A DNA stretch of 64,000 bases from CAZOWM01 sp964583615 (GTDB lineage: Bacteria; Spirochaetota; B62-G9; DRHN01). Positions 15,651-24,334 of the stretch are shown one piece after another (position 1 is the stretch's first letter; every line of letters begins with the position of its first letter). The DNA is taken from NCBI GenBank assembly GCA_964583615.1, contig CAZOWM010000015.1, positions 4,536 to 68,535 on the forward strand, written 5' to 3'. The notes below the pieces were generated by a model that worked only from the letters and a program-made list of their open reading frames with translations, was not told the origin of the DNA and did not search any database. Both the position numbers and the translations under genes were made by a program.

Positions 15651-17069
15651 CTACCGTGCATCAAGAAGCTCGTCCATGAGTGCCCTGTACTGCAGCAGCA
15701 GCTGTTGATAGCCGAGCGCGTTTTCCGAGTATGTCAATTTCGCATTCTCCTCGTTGTCCCTGCTCTGTATGACGAATGTGAGCTGGCTTCTTCCCTGATT
15801 GTACAGTTTCAGCTCTTCTATTGTTTTTTCCGCCGCAGACTCTATCTGCGCCCTGTTGAGCTCCAGAACCTTCTCTGTTTCGATAACCTGGATGTAGATA
15901 TTTCTCAGCGCTGCCTCGAGCCCCACTGCGACATTTTTCTTGTCCTCCTCGAGCTGCCGTATCTCAAGCTCGATCTGCTCGATCTGCGCCTTCAGTGAAC
16001 GATGGCCGAATGTCGTGAAGTAGGCAACTAACACCTGGGCATCGGGTTTTGTGATCTCAAGAGACTTGCCGAAATCCTCATCCCTCCCATACAGTCCGCC
16101 TGCGACTGTCAGATTCAGCCCTGGCCGCTTCTGTTCAATGAGACCAACCCTGTTGTAGGAGAGCTGGTCCTTGAGAATGTCGAAGACGGTGAGGAGCCTT
16201 GACTGCGCCGTCATGGTATCGAGCGCGCGTTCAACTGACGGAAGGGTTTCCATACTGTAGAGATCGAATACAGGTGACTGGCCGACAAGCTCATCCGATC
16301 CTGCAATTACCGAAAGTTCCGCCTGTTTCGCCTTCCAGAGCGACTGGGTTTTCAGAAGCGCCTGTTTGGCGATACGGATCGCGTCCTCGGCGCGGAGGAC
16401 ATCGACCTTGTCGACGAGGTTCGATTTGAACTTTTTCTCGGTCTGAGCCTTTTGCTCCTCAGCGAGCCTGAGCCTCTCCTCCGCAATACTGATGATTTCC
16501 GAGAGGTACGCCCACTGCAAGAACCCCGTTGCAGCATCAACGAGAAACATTTCCTGGTTCTCGTCTCTCTGCACTATGCTCAGATCGATCGAATATGTGC
16601 TCAGATCGTAGGCGAGCCGGTCGAGCACACCCTTCGCGTTCTGAAGAAACGGATGTGTGTAGCTCACCCCGAACCCGTGTCTATACGCCTTCTGTGTGCC
16701 CGCGGAAGTAATCTGTGAACGCGTGTAATCCGATTCGAAGCTCAGCCCGAGCCTTCCGCCGCTTTTCCAGAATATCCTTTCGACCGCAGCCTCGACACCC
16801 ACTTGATGGATATTATCTGACTGAAACTCTGCTGCCGAAGCCTCACCAAGATAGCTGTAAAATGGAGCGATTTCAAAGTTCCAGTCCTCCGTCCCTGGAA
16901 ATCTCTCGGCCCCTTTCCGCTCGATGTCAACCTCCAGTGCCTCCTTCTTGAAGAAGGGATGGTTCCTTCTGACCAGCTCGAGATACTCATCCAGAGTGAT
17001 TGTCTGCGCAAAACAGGGCAGGGCCCCCAGAAGAAAAAAAACAAAAACCATTATCGATTTTTTCCCCAT
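15651..17069 (-). CDS. TolC-family outer-membrane channel protein, probable premature stop
   Basis: 472 residues from ATG 17069 (GGGAGG upstream), with a signal peptide ending FA-Q near residue 22. It has the two repeated alpha-helical hairpin domains of outer-membrane efflux proteins (long Gln/Glu-rich helices such as LRLAEEQKAQTEKKFKSN and IQVIETEKVLELNRAQIES). It would form the outer-membrane exit duct of a type I or RND exporter. The frame stops at TAG 15651-15653, but the same frame continues with 29 protein-like codons to a second TAG at 15561-15563. The original protein may therefore have been about 502 residues. No inner-membrane partner is adjacent; the only RND pump here is 28 kb away. 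Confidence 0.9.
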   Translation of the reverse strand: MGKKSIMVFVFFLLGALPCFAQTITLDEYLELVRRNHPFFKKEALEVDIERKGAERFPGTEDWNFEIAPFYSYLGEASAAEFQSDNIHQVGVEAAVERIFWKSGGRLGLSFESDYTRSQITSAGTQKAYRHGFGVSYTHPFLQNAKGVLDRLAYDLSTYSIDLSIVQRDENQEMFLVDAATGFLQWAYLSEIISIAEERLRLAEEQKAQTEKKFKSNLVDKVDVLRAEDAIRIAKQALLKTQSLWKAKQAELSVIAGSDELVGQSPVFDLYSMETLPSVERALDTMTAQSRLLTVFDILKDQLSYNRVGLIEQKRPGLNLTVAGGLYGRDEDFGKSLEITKPDAQVLVAYFTTFGHRSLKAQIEQIELEIRQLEEDKKNVAVGLEAALRNIYIQVIETEKVLELNRAQIESAAEKTIEELKLYNQGRSQLTFVIQSRDNEENAKLTYSENALGYQQLLLQYRALMDELLDAR

Positions 17070-17125
17070 ACGTACCTCCCCTATTAAAAAGTATATTGAA
17101 AACGGGGTTAGCTCTCTGCAGCAAC

Positions 17126-17428
17126 TCATTCCGAAATGATATTGCCGGCTTCCAGCCCCAGAATCTGAATGCCGATCGGCTTTTCCTTGCGATCAACAAG
17201 CAGCTTAATCATACCCCCTGCCTCTCCTTCAGCAAGGCTTCTATCGTTCGTTGAAAACTGCTCTGTCCACACGGAGAACTGAATTCCCTTTTCCCGTGCC
17301 CGTTTCTCATTCAGCATGAGAGAAATGCGAATGCTCACGAGAATGTGCACGGTCACGGGCAGGCTCAACACGAGCTCGATCAGTATCCACGAGACGATGC
17401 GGTTGGACCGGATGAAAAATCGATTCAA
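17126..17428 (-). pseudogene. Remnant of a flavin pyridine-nucleotide disulfide oxidoreductase (dimerisation domain)
   Basis: The second half of this 100-codon frame (EKRAREKGIQFSVWTEQF, then NDRSLAEGEAGG, ILGLEAGNIISE) matches the start of the dimerisation domain of mercuric-reductase or dihydrolipoamide-dehydrogenase-like enzymes. The family normally continues ISEW; here the codon after ISE is TGA (17126-17128), followed by V-A-A, as if TGG had become TGA. The first 40 residues are instead a hydrophobic span (IVSWILIELVLSLPVTVHI) unlike the FAD domain. The gene is thus broken at both ends, perhaps by a deletion that fused two frames. The open frame begins at a TTG without a ribosome site. 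Confidence 0.6.
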
Positions 17429-17541
17429 ATCGGTGCGTCATCGATTTTTAACAACATTAAGCCGGGACATATGGAAAGTCAACAGAGCTTTTTTGGTCAA
17501 AGATTCCGAAAATCAGTATATACTCCCCTAAAGAGGGGCAT

Positions 17542-17731
17542 GTGAAATACACAGTGTACGACTGTGACAACCCTGGAGATCATTCTCATGTGCAGGATGA
17601 CCACCCCGTGTTCCGGTATAGAGAAAAACCCGCTCAGCTGGAGCCACGTGCTCAGCGACAACTTTGATACGGACGGATTCTCCCTGTGGGACATCGTGGC
17701 AGCAGTGTACATCTGCCGGGCGCGGTCCTGA
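17542..17731 (+). pseudogene. Probable remnant of a nucleoside hydrolase gene
   Basis: A GTG at 17542 after AGAGGGG starts VKYTVYDCDN, which resembles the calcium-binding N-terminus of some inosine-uridine nucleoside hydrolases. A second frame then gives FDTDGFSLWDIVAAVYI just before a TGA at 17729-17731, resembling the conserved D..A..Y segment near the end of the same family. The middle 200 or more residues are absent and the two ends are out of frame. A terminator follows. The family assignment rests on short motifs only. Confidence 0.4.
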
Positions 17732-17738
17732 AAAAAAA

Positions 17739-17761
17739 CGCCGCTTCTATGCGGCGATTTT
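17739..17761. terminator. Bidirectional intrinsic terminator
   Basis: Six-bp GC stem CGCCGC / GCGGCG (17739-17744 and 17751-17756) with loop TTCTAT. It is flanked by eight A on the left and ATTTTT on the right, so it can act in both directions. It closes the decayed plus-strand gene and the end of the hydrogenase operon. Confidence 0.8.
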
Positions 17762-17816
17762 TCCATGTTCGTACCGAAGGAAAGCCGTGTTCGGGGTATA
17801 AAACAGAGGCGCGACT

Positions 17817-18665
17817 TCAGTCCATCTTCAGCTGTTTCTTCAAAGTGCGAATCAGCACGATGTGATCGATCGGTTTCTGAAATATTCCCGCGAGCCCGAG
17901 TTCCCGTGGATCGATGTTGTACCGCACGGCATCCCCGGCTGCGCTGAGCAGGAATATCGGACCCTTGAACCCCTGCTCTTTGAAGTGGGTGGAGAGCTTG
18001 CTTCCCGCATCAACCGTTTCCATCATGAGATCAACGAGAATCGCGTCCGGCTGGATGCGCTCGGCAATCTTAATGCCCTCTTCTCCATCCGCAGCTTCAC
18101 CCACTGAAAAGCCCGATGCCTCGAGCACAATGCGCATCGAAGCTCTGAGGTCCGCATCATCATCAATGATAAGCACTGTCTTTTGCTGGCCGTTACTCAT
18201 TTTTTTCCTCTCGTATTCGGATAGGAGTAATGTTATAAAATCAAGAGCTTTCTCAAAGTTGTTCTGCGCCCGATCAGAAAGCCCCTCTGCAAACTCAAAC
18301 TCGTACCCTCTTATTCCAATTACCCAGGTTTCAGGAGCTTTTTTAAAAATATCCCTGCAGATCGCAAGAACGGAATCAGGGCTTACGACATGGCTGGTAA
18401 AGGATATCTCGGAAGACGGCCTCACCCGCTGAACCATGTAAGGATGCTCACTCCTGACAGTCGCGTCGATGAATATTACCAGATCGTACTTTACCATTTC
18501 AGCCGCATCTTCGATCTGCAGCTGATAATTCGCATCCGTATGTACAGAACGAAATCCGCGACTTTCAATCTCTTCGATGACACGAGGCCCGAGCCCGTCA
18601 TCCTGCCGTCCCGGATTTCCGAATCCGTATACAAGAACGCGCGGTTTTTGTCTTTCCCTAGTCAC
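17817..18665 (-). CDS. Hydrogenase maturation protease fused to a response-regulator receiver domain
   Basis: 282 residues, one continuous frame. Residues 8-155 form a HyaD/HybD-type endopeptidase: GFGNPGRQDDGLGPRV with the first metal-binding Asp, FIDATV and the SHVVSPDS region with the third ligand His. It should trim the C-terminus of HoxH after nickel insertion. Residues about 160-282 form a complete CheY-like receiver: IDDDADLR, phospho-acceptor Asp in ILVDLMM, and FQKPI with the conserved Lys. No output domain follows. The start is GTG 18665, overlapping the end of hoxH by 8 bases. At the domain junction an ATG at 18201 is preceded by GAGAGG, so a separate receiver protein may also be made. 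Confidence 0.88.
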   Translation of the reverse strand: MTRERQKPRVLVYGFGNPGRQDDGLGPRVIEEIESRGFRSVHTDANYQLQIEDAAEMVKYDLVIFIDATVRSEHPYMVQRVRPSSEISFTSHVVSPDSVLAICRDIFKKAPETWVIGIRGYEFEFAEGLSDRAQNNFEKALDFITLLLSEYERKKMSNGQQKTVLIIDDDADLRASMRIVLEASGFSVGEAADGEEGIKIAERIQPDAILVDLMMETVDAGSKLSTHFKEQGFKGPIFLLSAAGDAVRYNIDPRELGLAGIFQKPIDHIVLIRTLKKQLKMD

Positions 18666-20100
18666 GCACCTTCTCGTGGATTACGTTCCCTCCCGCATCG
18701 ATAAGCGAGACCTTCAGAGGCATCTGTCCGATTGCATGTGTCGCACAGCTGAGACAGGGATCATATGCCCTGATCGCCACCTCCACCAGATTGAGCAACG
18801 GCTCGGTTATCTCGGTTCCCACGAGGTAGTCCTCCGCAACCTTTCGTACACTCTGGTTCATCGGTTCGTTGTTGCTCGTCGTGGAAACGATGAGGTTTGC
18901 CATTGTTATCTGATCGTTGTCGTCAACTTTGTAGTGATGGAAGAGCGTACCTCGCGGTGCCTCCAAAATTGCAATACCTTCGTTTCGCCGCTCACCGGAT
19001 GTGACAAGATCATCGCCCTGGATGTCCGGATCATCGATCAGCTCTTTTATCTTTTCCGCAGAGTGCAGGGTTTCTATCAACCGGGCCCAGTGGTATGCCA
19101 TCGTCGAGTGCACAGGCCTGCCGTCTCCCAGTTCCATGAACTCCTGCCGCTTCTCTTCCGCGAGAGGAGTATCGATGAAATCACAGTTGTTGACACGGGC
19201 AAGAGGCCCCACACGGTACCACCCCTTCTCCTGTCCGAGAGAGTAGATGAACGGAAACTTCATGTAACTCCAGCTCCGTACCCCCTCTCGAATGTACTTG
19301 AGATAGTCCTTCGGCTGCACCTGATCGAAGATGTGGTTGCCGTCAGGATCCTTCGCCCTGAGAACGCCGTCGTACAGATCCATGCATCCGTCTTCGCGGA
19401 CGAGACTCACAAAATTCGACTCGAATGCTCCGAGCGTGCTCAAGCGGTCTATGTCGTCCCTGTAGAGTTTTTTGTACAGGTCTATCGAGTCCACCGACCA
19501 CTGAATCATCTTGTCGATATCCTTTTTCAGAAACGCCTTCTCCTCGTCGGTGAGGTTCTTGTTGATTCCGCCCGGAATTGCACCTGTTCCGTGGATTTTC
19601 TTTCCTGCAGTCGCTTTGATAACTTCCTGCCCGTACTTTCGCATGAGAATCGCCTGTGTTGCAAGCTCCGGGTATTTTTGTGCGATCCCAATGACGTTTC
19701 GTACTGCAGGGTCTGCATCGTATCCGAGCAAGAGGTCGGGTGAGCTCAGGTGAAAAAAGTGAAGCGCATGCGATTGAAACGTCTGCCCGTAATGCATCAG
19801 ACGCCTCATCTTCTCCCCTGTCGGGGTGAGCGTATCCGCCCCCACCACGACGTCCATCGCCTTTGCAGCGCAGAGATGGTGGCTGACAGGGCATATTCCA
19901 CAGAGCCTCTGCACAATCGTCGGCGCCTCCCAGTACATCCTCCCGAGCACAAAACGTTCGAACCCGCGAAACTCGACGATGTGCATCCGTGCCTTATCGA
20001 CCTTTCCCGCTTCATCCATACGGATCGTTACCTTTGCGTGTCCCTCGATCCGTGTAACAGGATTTATTACAATCTTCTTCTCTTTTGTAGAAGCTCCCAT
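18658..20100 (-). CDS. hoxH: NAD-linked [NiFe] hydrogenase large subunit
   Basis: 480 residues carrying the active site. Both nickel-binding motifs are present: RLCGICPVSHH (about 66-76) and DPCLSCATHAIGQMPL near the C-terminus. The CLSCATHA form is that of group 3d (HoxH) enzymes. About 20 residues follow the ATHA motif and would be removed by the protease encoded next. GGAGG lies six bases before ATG 20100. Upstream in the operon are hoxY, hoxU and hoxF, so H2 oxidation or production is coupled to NAD(H). Confidence 0.96.
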   Translation of the reverse strand: MGASTKEKKIVINPVTRIEGHAKVTIRMDEAGKVDKARMHIVEFRGFERFVLGRMYWEAPTIVQRLCGICPVSHHLCAAKAMDVVVGADTLTPTGEKMRRLMHYGQTFQSHALHFFHLSSPDLLLGYDADPAVRNVIGIAQKYPELATQAILMRKYGQEVIKATAGKKIHGTGAIPGGINKNLTDEEKAFLKKDIDKMIQWSVDSIDLYKKLYRDDIDRLSTLGAFESNFVSLVREDGCMDLYDGVLRAKDPDGNHIFDQVQPKDYLKYIREGVRSWSYMKFPFIYSLGQEKGWYRVGPLARVNNCDFIDTPLAEEKRQEFMELGDGRPVHSTMAYHWARLIETLHSAEKIKELIDDPDIQGDDLVTSGERRNEGIAILEAPRGTLFHHYKVDDNDQITMANLIVSTTSNNEPMNQSVRKVAEDYLVGTEITEPLLNLVEVAIRAYDPCLSCATHAIGQMPLKVSLIDAGGNVIHEKVRD

Positions 20101-20117
20101 TGTCTGCCTCCATGTAC

Positions 20118-20657
20118 TCAATCATATTTCAGTGCGTAGTATTCGATGTCCGGCTTCTTTCCGGAAAGAAGCGCAGTCAGCACCTGCCAGAATGCATCCG
20201 CAGGCGGAGGGCACCCTGGGATAAAATAATCGATTTTGACGACTTCGTGGCACGGATAGACGCGGTCGAGAATGAGCGGGATATCAGGGTCATTGGGAAT
20301 CACGCCGTCGACTACCGAAGGCCCGTTGAGATAGGCCTCTTCCATACACTCCTTGAGCGGAATAGTGTTCCTCATCGAGGGAACACCGCCGGTGAGCGCG
20401 CACTCGCCCACCGCAACAAGCACCTTGCAGTATTTTCGAAACAGCTGAAGGACTTCTACATTTTCCTGCGTGGCACACCCGCCCTCGATTATTCCCACAT
20501 CAACAGTACCTGCGAACCTCTTTATATCGTCGATCGGAGATTTATCGAAATCCACAAGCTCTATCAGTTTTACTATACGTTCATCTATGTCAAGAAGCGA
20601 CATGTGACAGCCAAAACAACCTGCTAAAGCTGCGGTTGCGACCTTGGGTTTAGCCAT
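20118..20657 (-). CDS. hoxY: NAD-linked [NiFe] hydrogenase small subunit
   Basis: 179 residues, the short HoxY type without a second iron-sulfur domain. Cys ligands of the proximal 4Fe-4S cluster occur in LAGCFGCHMSLLD, GGCATQEN, VGECALTGG and PGCPPPADA. It passes electrons between HoxH and the diaphorase part. ATG 20657 follows hoxU by 24 bases and ends 17 bases before the hoxH start, so the operon is tightly packed. Confidence 0.95.
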   Translation of the reverse strand: MAKPKVATAALAGCFGCHMSLLDIDERIVKLIELVDFDKSPIDDIKRFAGTVDVGIIEGGCATQENVEVLQLFRKYCKVLVAVGECALTGGVPSMRNTIPLKECMEEAYLNGPSVVDGVIPNDPDIPLILDRVYPCHEVVKIDYFIPGCPPPADAFWQVLTALLSGKKPDIEYYALKYD

Positions 20658-20681
20658 TGTACTTTCCTTATATTGGTAATT

Positions 20682-21395
20682 TTACTGCTTTCTCGCCTTT
20701 TCAATATCCGAACCGATGGGTTCGACGTCATAGAGTCTCTGTCCATAGGGGATTCTGTATCCCATTCTCTTCACCACAATGCTTCCGACCGGACAGACCT
20801 CTGCTGCCTTGTCAGCTGCAGTCAGCTGGGTTTCCGACAGATTGTGGTCTGCATTTACGACGATTCGCTTGTTGATCCCTCTCCCTTCGAATCCGAAAAC
20901 ACTCTTTCCGTCCACATCTCTTGACGCACGCACGCAGCGTCCACAGAGGACGCACCGATTTCGGTCGATGTACACATCCGGATGAGATGCATCAACCTCG
21001 ATCTTGGGGAAGAGGTAGTGATACGTCGGAGCAGTCATCCCCAACCTGTAGGCAAGTGCCTGGAGCTCACAGTTCCCCGCCTTCTCACAGTACGGACAAA
21101 TGTGGTTGCCCTCAACAAAAAGCATTTCGATGATGTGCCTCCGCATTGCGTTCAGTTCGTCGGTGTTGTTCTCAATCACCAGCCCCTCCTGCACCGGAAA
21201 CGTGCACGCATTTGTCGGCTTCCCGTTCACCTTTATGGTGCACACCCTGCAGTGACCTGCGGGGACGAGCCCCTTTGTGTAGCAGAGCCGGGGAATGTAT
21301 ATGCCAGCTTCGTCCGCCGCCTCGAGAATCGTCTGCCCGGGCTTTGCTTTAACCTCCTCGTCATCTATATAGATCGTCACCTTTTCATCACTCAT
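20682..21395 (-). CDS. hoxU: Hydrogenase diaphorase iron-sulfur subunit
   Basis: 237 residues related to the N-terminal part of NuoG. The 2Fe-2S ferredoxin domain has CYTKGLVPAGHCRVC with a further Cys in NACTF. A His-Cys3 cluster motif HICPYCEKAGNC and one CVLCGRCVRAS cluster with a later CPVG follow. It links HoxF flavin chemistry to HoxY. ATG 21395 has GGAAGGAG just upstream and overlaps the hoxF stop codon by four bases (ATGA), indicating translational coupling. Confidence 0.95.
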   Translation of the reverse strand: MSDEKVTIYIDDEEVKAKPGQTILEAADEAGIYIPRLCYTKGLVPAGHCRVCTIKVNGKPTNACTFPVQEGLVIENNTDELNAMRRHIIEMLFVEGNHICPYCEKAGNCELQALAYRLGMTAPTYHYLFPKIEVDASHPDVYIDRNRCVLCGRCVRASRDVDGKSVFGFEGRGINKRIVVNADHNLSETQLTAADKAAEVCPVGSIVVKRMGYRIPYGQRLYDVEPIGSDIEKARKQ

Positions 21396-23188
21396 AGTTC
21401 TTCTCCTTCCCACACGGGTTCTCTCCCTGCGATCGCTTTTCCATCTGCAAGTGCCGTATCCCAGCGAAAAATGGGTATGTAATCTTCGTCCTTTATCTTT
21501 GCATCATAAAGATGACGAAAATTTTTCAGTGTGGTTAAAATCGGGTTTGCCGCGGTCTGTCCCAAACCGCACCGGCTCGTTGTTTTCACGGTGTTTCCCA
21601 GATCCTCCAGCTCAGCGAGTTCGTATTTCGTACCTCTTCCTTCCAGGACCTTATCGAGCTTCTTCAGAAGAAGAGTAGTGCCAACCCGGCAGGGAACACA
21701 CCAGCCGCAGGATTCTTCAATGAAGAATTCGGTAAACTCCCTCACCACCTCCAGCATATCTCGCTGTGGACCGAACACGATCACGGAACCTCCTGTCGAG
21801 AGGTCTTCGAAACAGAGCCTTCTTCCGAAATCCTTGGGCGCGATGCAGTTTCCCGATGGTCCTCCCACCTGTACTGCCTGGGCGTCTTCCGCACCAACCT
21901 TCCGGAGCAGATCACTTATACTGATTCCGAACTCAAGTTCATACACCCCCGGTTTCGCGCAATCTCCGGACACGCTGAAGAGCTTTGTTCCTGTTGAATC
22001 CTTGGTTCCAAGCTTCGCAAACCAGTCCGCCCCTTTTTCAAGAATACGAGCGGCGCAGCAGTAGGTTTCCACATTGTTGACGCTGCTCGGTTGATCCATG
22101 TACCCTTTCGTTACAGGAAAGGGGGGCCTGTCTCTTGGTGCACCCCGCTTCCCTTCGAGCGACTCGATCAGTGATGATTCTTCTCCGCATATATACGCTC
22201 CCGCACCGAGCTGTATCCGAATATCGAAATCGAATCCTTCCTTGCCTCCGATATTCCTTCCAAGCAACCCGAGATGTCTGCGCCGCGCGAGGACCTGCTG
22301 CAGATAGCTGTAGAGGTACTGGTATTCAGCCCTCAGATAGAACAGCCCTTCGTGCGCACCCAGGGCATACCCTGCAATGGTCATACCCTCGAATACGAGA
22401 TCCGGTGTCTCTGTGAGTATCACCCGGTCCTTGAATGTGCCGGGCTCACCCTCATCGGCGTTACAGATCACGTAATGATCAGTCCCTTTCGCCTTTCTGC
22501 AGAAGTTCCATTTCATGCCGGTCGGAAATCCTGCCCCCCCCCGCCCGCGCAGACGGGACTTCGTCATCGTGTCTATCACTTCTTCAGGCGTCATGTTCAG
22601 CGCTTCCCGCAGGGCTGCGCCGTGATCCATTGGCGCAAAGATGACCGGACCCGGATTCCTGAGATTCATATCGATCTGCGCATCGGGGCGTGTCGTGTCC
22701 TCATCCTGGGTTCCCAGTGATTCTCCCTTTCTGAGAGCTTTTACGATACCCGGAACATCCGCCGGAGTGACGTTCGTCATAACCCTGTGATTGACGAGGA
22801 TCGCCGGCACCTGGTCACACATACCAATACAAGGAGTATACTCGAGCGTTATCTCTCCATCGCTGCTCGTACTTCCGAACGGAACGCCCACTTCCTTCTC
22901 AAATGCTTCTGCAACCTTGTCCATCCCGTGCATCTTGTCCACAACGCATGTGCTCAGCCGGACAACGGACGAACCCCTCGGGGTTCTTGTTAAAAAAGAA
23001 TAAAAACTCACCATGTCGATTACTTCCACGAATGGAATACCAAGGGCATCCGCAATCCTATGAGCGGACTCGTTTGAGATATGACCGTACAGGTTCTGCA
23101 CCTCCCGAACGATGTCCATAAGGCGCTGGCGTTTGTTTCCAAAATTTTTGACGATTTTCTCTATACTTATTGTATTGTTCTCTGTCAT
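21392..23188 (-). CDS. hoxF: Hydrogenase diaphorase flavoprotein (NuoE-NuoF fusion)
   Basis: 598 residues, the length of Ralstonia-type HoxF. Residues 1-160 are NuoE-like and the rest NuoF-like. The NuoF part has RLRGRGGAGFPTGMKW, the FMN/NAD block NADEGEPGTFKDR, GAGAYICGEESSLIESLEG and the 4Fe-4S motif CGWCVPCRVG with the later CGLGQTA Cys. In the NuoE part the first cluster motif reads CVVDKM: a Met stands where the second Cys of C-x4-C belongs, while the second pair CIGMC is intact. Binding of the peripheral 2Fe-2S cluster is therefore doubtful. ATG 23188 follows AGGGGG. It is the first gene of the operon. Confidence 0.95.
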   Translation of the reverse strand: MTENNTISIEKIVKNFGNKRQRLMDIVREVQNLYGHISNESAHRIADALGIPFVEVIDMVSFYSFLTRTPRGSSVVRLSTCVVDKMHGMDKVAEAFEKEVGVPFGSTSSDGEITLEYTPCIGMCDQVPAILVNHRVMTNVTPADVPGIVKALRKGESLGTQDEDTTRPDAQIDMNLRNPGPVIFAPMDHGAALREALNMTPEEVIDTMTKSRLRGRGGAGFPTGMKWNFCRKAKGTDHYVICNADEGEPGTFKDRVILTETPDLVFEGMTIAGYALGAHEGLFYLRAEYQYLYSYLQQVLARRRHLGLLGRNIGGKEGFDFDIRIQLGAGAYICGEESSLIESLEGKRGAPRDRPPFPVTKGYMDQPSSVNNVETYCCAARILEKGADWFAKLGTKDSTGTKLFSVSGDCAKPGVYELEFGISISDLLRKVGAEDAQAVQVGGPSGNCIAPKDFGRRLCFEDLSTGGSVIVFGPQRDMLEVVREFTEFFIEESCGWCVPCRVGTTLLLKKLDKVLEGRGTKYELAELEDLGNTVKTTSRCGLGQTAANPILTTLKNFRHLYDAKIKDEDYIPIFRWDTALADGKAIAGREPVWEGEEL

Positions 23189-23212
23189 ATCATCCCCCTC
23201 GTAGTGAGAAAC

Positions 23213-23241
23213 TGTATAACACAATAAAAAAAAAGTGTCAA
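23213..23241 (-). promoter_or_regulatory. Promoter of the hox operon
   Basis: Minus-strand -35 TTGACA (23236-23241), 17-base spacer rich in T, -10 TATACA (23213-23218). The start is predicted near 23206, about 18 bases before hoxF. Confidence 0.85.
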
Positions 23242-23310
23242 GAAAAAAACAATCTTCATCGATTTAAATCAATAATTCCAGTCGCAACGATCGGACAGGT
23301 ACATCCCTTC

Positions 23311-24153
23311 TCATGCAGAGCTTTCAGATCCTTCAAAAGGCACGTAGAGTTCCACCGCTTCGGAAAACCCCGCTTCATTGTTGGACCGCACCGTGTCAAA
23401 TACGGATTTCAGATCCTCCGGTGCATTTTTTACAACCACCCCTTTCTGCGCCCAGGCGAGGAGTTCGACATCGTTGTAGTCGTTTCCTATAGCGAGAACA
23501 CGCGTTCGGTCGATACTGTGCAGACGCCCGATGGTATCTGAAGCCTCGGCCTTTGAGACCTGAGAAGGGAAGATCTCGATCCATGTGGAGCGGTGGTCGA
23601 TCGGCGATGTGGTGCGGATAACCTTCAGGGGGAAAAGTTTTTTCGCATAAAACCCGTACCGGGTGCCGTTTTCCGACCACGGCTCAACTGCAAGGAGCTG
23701 GCATGCCTCTCTGTAAAGCGGATCACCAGGCTTTCGTGCTATTTTAAAATCTCTGTACAGCTCAATGCGGCTGTAAAAATCCGGATTGTGTTTTCCGGAG
23801 CTGTGATAGAAAAAAAAGTGATTATTCGGAATCGGCTCATGAATCATGAAATCGGCATCCGACTCCATAAGCGCCAGTGCGGCTGTTTCCACCTCGTCAG
23901 GGAGGAGCGAATACATGCATACGATGCGTTTTGTCTCCCAGTCGACTATTCCCGCCCCCGAAGAGATAATGAGATAGTCAATCGGGAAATCATCCGGAAT
24001 CACGGTCCGTACGGAATAGAGCGATCGTCCCGTTGCGATTACTCTGAGCACTCCTTCGGCCCCAAGCCTCTGCAGGGTTTCGATGTCTGTCGCGCTGAAT
24101 GTCCTGTCTCCCTGAAGAATTGTTCCATCCAGGTCACTTACGACCATACACAT
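23311..24153 (-). CDS. HAD-superfamily phosphatase, Cof type
   Basis: 280 residues with all four HAD motifs: DLDGT (residues 7-11), ATGRS (about 41), a Lys in VSKAEA and GNDYND (about 216-221). The large cap domain between residues 85 and 190 makes it a Cof/YbiV-like sugar-phosphate phosphatase, with substrate unknown. GAGAGG lies upstream of ATG 24153. It lies upstream of the hox promoter on the same strand and appears independent. Confidence 0.88.
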   Translation of the reverse strand: MCMVVSDLDGTILQGDRTFSATDIETLQRLGAEGVLRVIATGRSLYSVRTVIPDDFPIDYLIISSGAGIVDWETKRIVCMYSLLPDEVETAALALMESDADFMIHEPIPNNHFFFYHSSGKHNPDFYSRIELYRDFKIARKPGDPLYREACQLLAVEPWSENGTRYGFYAKKLFPLKVIRTTSPIDHRSTWIEIFPSQVSKAEASDTIGRLHSIDRTRVLAIGNDYNDVELLAWAQKGVVVKNAPEDLKSVFDTVRSNNEAGFSEAVELYVPFEGSESSA

Positions 24154-24334
24154 GTGCGAAAACCTCTCATTTTTATCACGTAAGCTCCGCCTGTATTATG
24201 TATACACCCGGTTTCCAAATCAGTAAAAAAAACCCTTTCTCGCCCATCCGATTTCATGTTTATTTTGTCCATTGATTTCTCGATACCAGTATGGTAAAAA
24301 TATAACGTGCATTATTGCCAGGGGGAGTAAAAAA

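Noticed and set aside
15651..15653. TAG in tolC as pyrrolysine codon
   Set aside because: TAG is used as an ordinary terminal stop in several genes here and no pyrrolysine genes or methylamine methyltransferases are present; the DUF1638 neighbour is not enough.
17497..17766. An 89-codon minus-strand frame over the terminator
   Set aside because: It runs through the terminator hairpin and across a plus-strand gene remnant; no ribosome site or motif.
18577..19743. A 388-codon open frame on the plus strand
   Set aside because: It lies antisense to hoxH and the protease gene, has no ribosome site and its codons mirror the real genes.
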